A stretch of DNA of 64,000 nt from CALEMW01 sp035447065 (GTDB lineage Bacteria; Krumholzibacteriota; Krumholzibacteriia; LZORAL124-64-63), in contig DAOTGJ010000002.1 in the NCBI GenBank assembly GCA_035447065.1, positions 1-64,000 of the forward strand, given 5' to 3'. Positions 50,510 through 58,196 of this stretch are shown one piece after another. Made by a program: the position numbers and the translations under genes. How positions within the stretch are numbered: the first letter of the stretch is position 1; the number at the start of each line of letters is the position of its first letter. The notes beneath the pieces were generated by a model that searched no databases, was not told the DNA's origin, and worked only from the letters and a program-made list of their open reading frames with translations.

Positions 50510-51967
50510 ATGAGCAACGCCGTGCATCTGGAGACGGTCCCCTGCCGTCCCGCCGCCCCCTTCTGGACCCTGGGCGGGGCCTTCCCCGGCCCCTGGCTCG
50601 CCCTGCTGGACAGCGCCCACGCCGACGGACGCCTGGGCCGCTGGTCCTACCTGCTGCCGGATCCCGACCTGGTGGTGGACGCCCGCGCCGGCGACGGCTT
50701 CTGCACCGTGCGCCGCCGCGGCGCCGACGGCCGCTGGCGCGACGAGAACGTACCCGGCGACCCCACCACCGTCGTCCGCGCCCTGCGCGCCGCCCGCGGC
50801 GCGCCCGACCCCGGCGACGCCCCCTTCCCCTTCCGCGGCGGCGCCGTGGGCTGGTGGGGCCACGGCGCGGGCCGCTTCGCCGAGGACCTGCCGGAAACGG
50901 TCCCCGACCGCGACGGCCTGCCGGACCTGCGCCTGCTCTTCGGCGACGTGCTCCTGGCCCACCGCGCCCACGACGGCGCCGTCTGGCTCGCCTGCACCGG
51001 CCGCGGTCCCGACGCGGCGTCCGCCCGCGCCGCCGCCCGCGCCCTGGTCCGCGCCTGGCTCCCGGCCGTGGAGTCCTGGGCGCCGCCCCCGGCCGCGCCC
51101 CTGCCCGCCGCGCCCGCGCCGGTGGCCGTACGCGCCGACCTGGACGCCGGCGCCTACGCCGCCGCCGTGCGCGCCATCCAGGCCGACATCCTCGCGGGCC
51201 GCGTCTTCGAGGTGAACATGACCCAGACCCTGGAGACGGACCTGCGCGCGGACCCGTGGCGCCTCTACCGCTGCCTGCGCGCGGTGAACCCCGCCCCCTT
51301 CGCCGCCTTCCTGCGCACGCCGGAGGCCGCGGTGGTCTCATCCTCACCCGAGCGCTACCTGAGCCTGGACGCCGACGGCCGCGTGGAGAGCCGCCCCATC
51401 AAGGGCACCCGCCCCCGCCACGAGGACCCGGCCCGCGACGCCGCGCTGCGCGACGACCTGGCCGCGTCGGCCAAGGACCGCGCCGAGAACGTCATGATCG
51501 TGGACCTGGTGCGCAACGATCTGGGCCGCGTGTGCGGGACCGGCAGCGTGCGCGTGCCCGAGCTCTGCGCCGTGGAGGGCTACGCCACCGTGTGGCAGCT
51601 CGTGTCCACGGTGACCGGCCGGCTGCGCCCGGGCCTGGACGCCCTGGACCTGCTGCGGGCCTGCCATCCGCCGGGCAGCATGACCGGCGCGCCCAAGATC
51701 GAGGCGCTCAAGGTCATCGACGAGCGGGAGACCTGCCGCCGCGGCGTGTACGCGGGCGGCCTGGGCTGGTGGGACGACGGCGGGGCGCTGGACCTGCACG
51801 TGGTGATCCGCACGGCCGCTGTCTGCGGAGGGGTGATGCGGTTCGGCGTGGGAGGCGCCGTCACCGCGGACAGCGACCCCCACGCCGAATACTTGGAGAG
51901 CATGGACAAGGCCCGCGCCCTGATCCGGGCGGCGGGCCTGGCGAACGCGGGCTACTCGGCCGAGTAG
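50510..51967 (+). CDS. pabB: Aminodeoxychorismate synthase component I (PabB)
   Basis: A 485-residue chorismate-binding enzyme. It has FEVNMTQTL, PIKGTRPR, ENVMIVDLVRNDLGRV and HPPGSMTGAPK. The Lys in PIKGT marks it as PabB rather than anthranilate synthase TrpE, which has Ala there. It makes 4-amino-4-deoxychorismate for folate, using ammonia from a glutamine amidotransferase (PabA) that is not in the window. It is alone on the plus strand. Its 3' end overlaps the convergent propeller gene by 16 bases. A TTGACC at 50475-50480 could be a -35, but the -10 would be almost at the ATG. Confidence 0.93.
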   Translation: MSNAVHLETVPCRPAAPFWTLGGAFPGPWLALLDSAHADGRLGRWSYLLPDPDLVVDARAGDGFCTVRRRGADGRWRDENVPGDPTTVVRALRAARGAPDPGDAPFPFRGGAVGWWGHGAGRFAEDLPETVPDRDGLPDLRLLFGDVLLAHRAHDGAVWLACTGRGPDAASARAAARALVRAWLPAVESWAPPPAAPLPAAPAPVAVRADLDAGAYAAAVRAIQADILAGRVFEVNMTQTLETDLRADPWRLYRCLRAVNPAPFAAFLRTPEAAVVSSSPERYLSLDADGRVESRPIKGTRPRHEDPARDAALRDDLAASAKDRAENVMIVDLVRNDLGRVCGTGSVRVPELCAVEGYATVWQLVSTVTGRLRPGLDALDLLRACHPPGSMTGAPKIEALKVIDERETCRRGVYAGGLGWWDDGGALDLHVVIRTAAVCGGVMRFGVGGAVTADSDPHAEYLESMDKARALIRAAGLANAGYSAE

Positions 51968-53178
51968 CAGATCACTTCCATGGGCTCCGGCTCGGACTCG
52001 GCGTCGCCGCCCCCGCCCTGCAGGGCCGTCACCGCGGCGATGAACCCCTTCACCACGAGCATGCGGCCGTCGCGCGCGAACATCAGCGCGTCCTCGCGGC
52101 CGTCGCCCGGCACGTGCACGCGCACCCGGCGCACGAACTCGCCGGCGGGCGAGAACACGTCGTAGGTGGCCATGACGCCCTCGGGCTGGTCGGACTGGCC
52201 GCGCCCGCTGAGCACCCACAGCTCGTTCTGCGGCGTGACGAACAGCGAGATGATGTCCTGCTCCAGCTTCTCGGTCTGCGTCTTGACGGGGATGGGCCCG
52301 AACTGGCGCTTCAGGTTCTCCATCCCCTCCTCCACGCGGGCCAGGGTCTCGGCGTCGCGCTCCAGGCGCGCGTAGTCGCGCTGGATCACGTGCACGGGCG
52401 TGCCGTCGGCCTCCCACACGCCGATGCGGTAGCTGTCGCGGTCGAAGGCGGCGTACACGCGGCCGTCCGGGCCGGCGTCCCACTTGCGGTAGTGGACGAA
52501 GTACTCCGCGCCCTCGTCCCACACCATGTCGGCCCACTTCCACTGGCGCGTGCTGGTGAGGAAGTCGTGGGACTTGGCGCCGTCGGGGCCGAAGGCGCTG
52601 AGGAAGGCCACGCGCGTCTGCCCGGACTGGTCGCTCTCCATCTGGATCTTCTCGCCGCAGCCCACCAGCCACTTGCCGGCGGCGTTGATGTCGCGCATGA
52701 GCAGGAAGCCGCCGGCCTGGGCGTCGGCGCCGGGCTCCACGGTGCCCGCGGGCTGATCGTCCAGGGTGATCTTGGTCACCTTGCCCGGGAAGGTCTGCAT
52801 GAGGGCCAGGGAGCCGTCCTGCAGGAAGCACATGTCGGCGGGCATGCGCACCTCGCCGGGACCATCGCCCTCGCGGCTGAGGGTGCCGGTGAAGTTGCCG
52901 TCGCGGTCGAAGACCATCACCTGGGAGAGCTGGGTGTCCAGCAGGTACACGTTCCCGGCGTCGTCGGTCTCGAGCTGGGTCACCACGCCGAAGATGACGT
53001 CCTCGTCGTCGGCGCCGCCGGCGCGCCAAAGCTCCTGGAGACGGAGATCCTGCACGCCGCCGCTGGGCGCGGCGCCGTTGCGGACCACCGTCAGATCGGC
53101 GGGCACGGTGGCATCCTGGGCGGCGGCGGGCAGGGCCGTCGTCAGGGCGAGCAGAAGCAGAAGCATGGTCGAGCGCAT
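51952..53178 (-). CDS. Secreted 6-bladed beta-propeller protein
   Basis: A 408-residue protein with signal peptide (LLLLLALTTALPAAAQ). The mature part has repeated propeller strands (VTQLETDDAGNVYLLDTQLSQVMVFDR, FDRDSYRIGVWEADGT). This is typical of 6-bladed propeller proteins exported by Bacteroidetes and relatives; no ligand or enzyme function is known. It carries its own start and is preceded by a terminator of the SUMF1-type lipoprotein gene, so it is likely a separate unit. Confidence 0.8.
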   Translation of the reverse strand: MRSTMLLLLLALTTALPAAAQDATVPADLTVVRNGAAPSGGVQDLRLQELWRAGGADDEDVIFGVVTQLETDDAGNVYLLDTQLSQVMVFDRDGNFTGTLSREGDGPGEVRMPADMCFLQDGSLALMQTFPGKVTKITLDDQPAGTVEPGADAQAGGFLLMRDINAAGKWLVGCGEKIQMESDQSGQTRVAFLSAFGPDGAKSHDFLTSTRQWKWADMVWDEGAEYFVHYRKWDAGPDGRVYAAFDRDSYRIGVWEADGTPVHVIQRDYARLERDAETLARVEEGMENLKRQFGPIPVKTQTEKLEQDIISLFVTPQNELWVLSGRGQSDQPEGVMATYDVFSPAGEFVRRVRVHVPGDGREDALMFARDGRMLVVKGFIAAVTALQGGGGDAESEPEPMEVICYSAE

Positions 53179-53295
53179 CGCGCGATCCCTTTCGTCTGGG
53201 GGGCCGGCCGCGGCGAGGCGGCCTGGGTCGGGCGCCGTCCTCGGACGGCGGTGGGTCCCTACGCAGGGATCCGGACGATGTTCCAGGCGCGGAAA

Positions 53296-53319
53296 GGCCC
53301 TCCCCGTCCGGGGAGGGCC
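53296..53319 (-). terminator. Terminator after the SUMF1-fold lipoprotein gene
   Basis: A perfect 10-bp stem (GGCCCTCCCC) with loop GTCC lies 25 bases after the stop; on the minus strand TTTCC follows. Confidence 0.75.
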
Positions 53320-53344
53320 GGTCCTTCGCTCCGCACCGCGGCGC

Positions 53345-55279
53345 CTACGGCAGGTCGCGCACCACGCGGAAGCCGGCGTAGCGGCCCTTGGCGGGCTCGC
53401 TGCGCGCCGCGGAACGGCAGCGGCGCGGCACCGAGCCGTAGCTGCCGCCGCGCAGCATGTGCACGGCGCCCGCGGTCTGCACCACGCCCACCGGATCGGT
53501 CACGGCCAGGCCGAAGAGGGCCTCGACGGTGATCGGGTTGCCGTCGGGCAGGTAGAACGAGTTGAGGCGCTTCAGGTCGAAGCCCATGAAGCGGTCCAGG
53601 CCGAAGGGCCCCGTGTCGGCGTCGTCGATGGCGAAGGAGTCGATCCAGAGCAGCGAGCCGCCGATCTCGATGGTCTCGATGTCGCCCGTCAGCGTCACCG
53701 TGCCGATGACGCCGTCGCCGTAGGTGTCGTGGGTGGTGGCCACGGTGCTCACGGCGATGCTCACCCCGGGCACCAGGTCCGACGGCAGGTCCGCCAGGCT
53801 CCCGATGTAGAGCTCCTCCGGCAGGCCGTTCACGCGGAAGTTCTGCACGCCGCCGAAGTCCAGGAACTGGAACTGCACGGAGTTGGTGGTGATGCCCATG
53901 GCCGAGAGATCGAAGCGGGCCAGGGCGTCCACCACGCGCAGCACCTGCGAGTCGCCGAAATCGGCGAGCTGCGCGGCCACGTACACGTTGCCGGTGGTGA
54001 CGGGATCCTCGCCGATGGCCGTGTAGAACGGATCCATGTACATGGACACGGCGTCGTAGGACGTGTTCACGTCCCAGACCCACTCCCAGAGGTTGCCGCT
54101 CATGTCGTACAGGCCCCAGGGGTTGGGGGCCAGCTGGGCCACTTCCTGGGGCACCTGCTCGGCGTTGTTGCAGTACCAGCCGATCTCCTCGAGGTTCGGC
54201 TCCGAGTAGCAGCTGCTGGCCTCGATCACCACGGTGCCGTTGTAGTACTCCGAGGTGGTGCCGGCCCGGCAGGCGTACTCCCACTCCGCCTCGGTGGGAA
54301 GGCGGTAGCCGTCCGCGTCGCGGTTCCAGGTCACCAGGTCGCCGCTGAACGCGTAGGCCGGAGTCAGGCCCTCGATGGCCGACAGGGCGTTGCAGAACTC
54401 CGCGGCCTCCAGCCAGGTGACGCTGTCCACGGGGTGCGAGGGCCAATCGCGGCCCGGGAAGCTCGTGGGGTTCTCGTCCATCACGAACTCGTACTGGGCC
54501 CACGTGACCTCGGTCTCCGACATGAGGAAGCCGCGGGTCAGCGTGACGGAGTGGTTGGGCCACTCGTACGGGAGCGAGGCGGAGTTGTTGGTGGCCGAGC
54601 CCATCACGAACTCGCCGGCCGGGATCTCCACGAACTCGATGCTGGACGCCTCGGTGCTGGCGTAGGTGGCCGAGAAGGTCAGGCCCTCGCCCTCCACCAG
54701 GGAGGCGGTCTGGGTGCCGGTGGCCGGCGCGGTGATCTGCCAGCCGCCCACCTCGCCCCACACCACGGTGTAGGAGCCGGCGGGCATGTCCTCGAAGGTG
54801 GCGTCGCCCGTGCCGGTGGTCACGTTGCCGTCGGGGTCGGTCAGGGTCCAAGGAGCCCCCGCGCCGTCGTTGATGGTGTCCGGGTTGGGATCGAGCTGCA
54901 CCTGGTCCGGCTGGGCCTGGCCCGTCTGCCGGTACGTGGCGATGAACTGGTGCGTGCCGCCGGAGACCAGCGTGGCCGTCTGCGTGCTCGGCGACGGGAC
55001 CACCCAGCCGTTGAGCGGGTTCCAGGTCAGCGTGTATTCGCCGATGGCCAGATCCTCGAGCAGCACGGAGCCCGTGTCCGAATGCGAATAGCCGCCCGGC
55101 CCGGTCAGGGTCCAGGGGAACTCGGCCCCGAGATCGTTGGGAAAGGCCCGCGGCGTGACGTTGATCTTCCCTTTGCCTTCCAGGGCGGTCACGTCTTTGT
55201 TGCTGTCGCAGCCCAGGCCGACGAGCAGGAGCGCGCACAGCGCCAGCAGCGTCAGGCTCGACCAGGCGGTTCTCTTCAT
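53345..55279 (-). CDS. Lipoprotein with SUMF1 (formylglycine-generating enzyme-like) fold interrupted by an inserted domain
   Basis: A 644-residue lipoprotein with Cys24 in VGLGC. Two PEGA-like beta repeats lie at about 37-118 and 125-207. From about 213 it follows the SUMF1 fold: EFVEIPAGEFVMGS, SETEVTWAQYEFVM, YRLPTEAEWEYACRAG, GLYDMSGNLWEWVWD. At about 430 the fold is interrupted by a beta-rich insert to about 593, after which VHMLRGGSYG and CRSAAR complete it. The usual first catalytic Cys is absent (Cys621 alone remains), so it is probably not a formylglycine-forming oxidase. Such lipoproteins often act in adhesion or as gliding/secretion parts. It stands alone with its own terminator. 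Confidence 0.85.
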   Translation of the reverse strand: MKRTAWSSLTLLALCALLLVGLGCDSNKDVTALEGKGKINVTPRAFPNDLGAEFPWTLTGPGGYSHSDTGSVLLEDLAIGEYTLTWNPLNGWVVPSPSTQTATLVSGGTHQFIATYRQTGQAQPDQVQLDPNPDTINDGAGAPWTLTDPDGNVTTGTGDATFEDMPAGSYTVVWGEVGGWQITAPATGTQTASLVEGEGLTFSATYASTEASSIEFVEIPAGEFVMGSATNNSASLPYEWPNHSVTLTRGFLMSETEVTWAQYEFVMDENPTSFPGRDWPSHPVDSVTWLEAAEFCNALSAIEGLTPAYAFSGDLVTWNRDADGYRLPTEAEWEYACRAGTTSEYYNGTVVIEASSCYSEPNLEEIGWYCNNAEQVPQEVAQLAPNPWGLYDMSGNLWEWVWDVNTSYDAVSMYMDPFYTAIGEDPVTTGNVYVAAQLADFGDSQVLRVVDALARFDLSAMGITTNSVQFQFLDFGGVQNFRVNGLPEELYIGSLADLPSDLVPGVSIAVSTVATTHDTYGDGVIGTVTLTGDIETIEIGGSLLWIDSFAIDDADTGPFGLDRFMGFDLKRLNSFYLPDGNPITVEALFGLAVTDPVGVVQTAGAVHMLRGGSYGSVPRRCRSAARSEPAKGRYAGFRVVRDLP

Positions 55280-55388
55280 CAAGGGTCCCCCTCGCGGGTG
55301 ATTGCGGTCCGGCCGGCGCGGATGGGGATCGCCGGGAATGGGCAAACCATGGATGAAAATACAACATGGGTTGCCCGAATGCCAGCGA

Positions 55389-58106
55389 TCACCGGATGAC
55401 GACGAATTTCCCCACGAAGTCCCGGAATCCGGCCCCCTGGGGCCTCACGACGTACAGGTAGAGGCCGCTGGCCACCTCCTGGCCGTTGCGGCTGACCAGA
55501 TTCCAGGACGCCTCGCCGAAGCCGGTGCCGCCGTCGTGGTCGAGGGTCTGCACCCGGTCGCCGTTCAGGCTGTAGATCTCGATGCGGGAACGGCAGGCCG
55601 GCAGGTTGGCGAACATCACGCGGCGGCCCGTGGGGTCGTCGGCGTTGGGGTGCAGGGCCTGGAACTCGTCCAGCGACGCCCTGGTGGCGGGATTGGGATA
55701 CACGTAGATGTCCGGGCCGTGGGCGGCCAGATCCTCCAGCGTGTCCGCGTCGGTGCCCGGCCGCGCCATGGCGAACATGGCGGCGGGATCGCCCTCGAGA
55801 CCGGGCCCCACCGCCAGGGTGTCCGAGTAGGTGACGAGCATGGCCCGGTCGAAGCAGGTGACCGCGTAGAAGTAGAGGAAGCCGTTCTTGGGCGTGCGGT
55901 CCACGTACTCGTAGAAGCCCAGGCTCCGCTTGGACGCCGCCCCCCCCTCCGGATCGGTCCAGGGCGTGGCCCAGAAGAACGTGTCCAGGACCGCGGGCGC
56001 GTGCTCCCACGGCACCAGGGGCTCCAGCCCCGGACGCACCACGCCGCGGGCGTCGCGCACCGACGGCAGCCGGGACCCGGCCCGCAGCTCAGGATCGTCC
56101 AGCAGCGCGGTCACGGCGGCCTCCAGCCCGAGGAAGGCCGGATCGTCCAGGCAGGCGGGACGGTAGCGGATGGCCTCCAGACCGGTCTCGGCGCCCAGGG
56201 CGAGGGTGTCGCGGCCGCTCCCCACCTGCAGGCCCGAGGGCCTGACGATGAAGCTGGGCACGTCGTACTTTGCCAGAAGGTGCCAGAGGCTGGAGGCGGG
56301 CCCGAGCCGGGCGCTGGCGCCCGGCGGCCGGTCCCAATCGTCGGCGCGCCAGACGCCGTAGCCCTCGAAATCGATCTGGCCGTGCACCTCGTCGGGGGTG
56401 GTCTCGGGATCGTCGCGCCAGTACACGTGCACCGCCCGGTTCCGCGCCCAGACCCGCAGCGGCGGCGGCGGCGGCGGCATGTCCGTGACCCAGCGCACGC
56501 CCGTCTCCCGGCCGTAGATTCCGGTGCAGCCCACCAGCTCGTCGGGCGTGGCGTAGGGTTCGTCGCAGTGCCAGTGGCGCTCGAAATCCGCCTTGGTGCA
56601 GGGGATGCCCCTGGCGTGCAGGCATTCCTCGCAGGTGTCGGCGTTGACCCAGATGCAGTGGCGGCCGTCGGGCAGCTCCTCCAGGTCCTCGGGCCGCAGG
56701 AAGTGCAGCAGGTGGTCGGGCACGCACCCCGTGTGGTCGTAGAAGTCGGGGTCCTGCTCGTGCAGGGGCGACGCGTCGAAATCGCGCAGCGAGAAGCCCA
56801 TGTCCTCCAGGCACACCAGCGTCTCGCGGCCGCGCAGCCCCGTGGCGTAGTCCACGTCCAGGTCGTACCAGCGGCCGCCGCGGATCTGGCGCACCTGGGC
56901 GCAGGTCTCGAGCAGCCCCTCCAGCCCGTCCCCCACCACCAGGGCCACCTCCAGCGTGGCGGTCCGGCCCGGGGCCAGCGCGTAGAACTCGCCGTTGGAC
57001 AGCAGCATGCGGTAGTCGGCGGTGCGGCGCGGACTGATGTCGGCGTCGCTGCGGGTGCGCCCGAGCTCGGCGTAGCGCTCGGCGTCGTTGGTGGGGTCGC
57101 CGCCGAAGGCGTAGGCCTGGCGGCCGGAGTAGTACTGCACGTTGGCGATGCTGCGGCGCAGGGAGGTCTCCCCCAGGAACATCACGCCGAAGTAGCCGGG
57201 CACGTGGTCGCGGACGCCGCCGTCGTACATGTAGGCCACGTCCACGGCCTCGTAGCGCCCGTCGGGCGCGCGGGCGGCGCCCCGGAAGCGGGCGGCCAGA
57301 TCGTCCACGCCCGCCTCGTTGTTGTCGCGGTGGCCGATGTCGGGATCCGCGAAGAAGCCCAGGCGCAGGCGGTCGATCACGGCCGTCCCCACGTTGGTCA
57401 CGTCGAAGCGCAGGACCACGAAGTCGTCGATGTGGTCCTCCTCCCAGCAGTACGCCGTCTGCACCACCTCCACGGACAGGGGCCGGTGGTCGGGGTACTC
57501 CTCGCGGATGAGGGGGGCGTCGTCGCGGTAGGTGCAGACCAGCATCTGCGAGCCCAGCTGCTCGAAGTCCTCGTCCACCAGGCCGTCGCCGTCGTCGTCG
57601 CGGCCGTTGAGGGGATCCTCGTCCCGACGGCCGTCGCCGTCGTCGTCCGCGTCGGCCTCGTAGATCCGCGCCCCGGCGCGCGCGGGTCCGGGCGCGGGCC
57701 GCACCACGGTGCCGTAGCGGCTCTCGTACATGGTGTCGACGGGATCCGGCGCCGGGCGCAGCTCGTGCTCGTACTCGCCCGTGCTGACCCGCGGCTCGCC
57801 GTAGAGCACGCCGCCGATCCAGAGGCCGGCGGAGAACAGGTACTCCACGCCGGACCCGGCCGGCCACTGGGCGGAGGGGGCGTCGGAATAGGTGGAGGTC
57901 ACGGAATGCCGCGAGCCGATCATGCCGAAGTTGGAGACGTGGACCTGCAGCTCGCTCAGGGAGAGGACCGTGGAGCCGTCCAGCACGTGGATCTTGTCCG
58001 CCGGCGCCGCGGCGGGCGGCCGGGCCTGCGGCGGGCGCGCGGAGGCGCCCGGCGCCGACGCCATGCCGAGCGCCCAGAGGAGGCAGCCCAAGGTCCGAGG
58101 CAGCAT
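55389..58106 (-). CDS. Large exported protein with calcium-loop motifs and FlgD-like C-terminus (tandem paralogue B)
   Basis: A 905-residue exported protein, a full-length paralogue of the one at 58197. The start at 58106 gives a signal peptide (LGCLLWALGMASAPGASA); the ATG at 58181 adds 25 atypical residues. Near residues 150-185 it has two copies of DDDGDG-type Asp-rich loops that resemble calcium-binding thrombospondin type 3 repeats (DDDGDGRRDEDPLNG). The middle carries many cysteines in a patterned block (CLEDMGF, CVPDHLL, CIWVNADTCEECL). The C-terminus has YPNPATRAS and a FlgD-like domain ending KFVVIR. Probably surface-located; function unknown. Confidence 0.85.
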   Translation of the reverse strand: MLPRTLGCLLWALGMASAPGASARPPQARPPAAAPADKIHVLDGSTVLSLSELQVHVSNFGMIGSRHSVTSTYSDAPSAQWPAGSGVEYLFSAGLWIGGVLYGEPRVSTGEYEHELRPAPDPVDTMYESRYGTVVRPAPGPARAGARIYEADADDDGDGRRDEDPLNGRDDDGDGLVDEDFEQLGSQMLVCTYRDDAPLIREEYPDHRPLSVEVVQTAYCWEEDHIDDFVVLRFDVTNVGTAVIDRLRLGFFADPDIGHRDNNEAGVDDLAARFRGAARAPDGRYEAVDVAYMYDGGVRDHVPGYFGVMFLGETSLRRSIANVQYYSGRQAYAFGGDPTNDAERYAELGRTRSDADISPRRTADYRMLLSNGEFYALAPGRTATLEVALVVGDGLEGLLETCAQVRQIRGGRWYDLDVDYATGLRGRETLVCLEDMGFSLRDFDASPLHEQDPDFYDHTGCVPDHLLHFLRPEDLEELPDGRHCIWVNADTCEECLHARGIPCTKADFERHWHCDEPYATPDELVGCTGIYGRETGVRWVTDMPPPPPPLRVWARNRAVHVYWRDDPETTPDEVHGQIDFEGYGVWRADDWDRPPGASARLGPASSLWHLLAKYDVPSFIVRPSGLQVGSGRDTLALGAETGLEAIRYRPACLDDPAFLGLEAAVTALLDDPELRAGSRLPSVRDARGVVRPGLEPLVPWEHAPAVLDTFFWATPWTDPEGGAASKRSLGFYEYVDRTPKNGFLYFYAVTCFDRAMLVTYSDTLAVGPGLEGDPAAMFAMARPGTDADTLEDLAAHGPDIYVYPNPATRASLDEFQALHPNADDPTGRRVMFANLPACRSRIEIYSLNGDRVQTLDHDGGTGFGEASWNLVSRNGQEVASGLYLYVVRPQGAGFRDFVGKFVVIR

Positions 58107-58196
58107 GGATGACCCCGTCGGCTGGAGGACGTCTGGCCGGGCTCCGCTGCGGTCACCGGTGGAACATAAGGAATCCCGCACGCCGAGGACAAGGCC

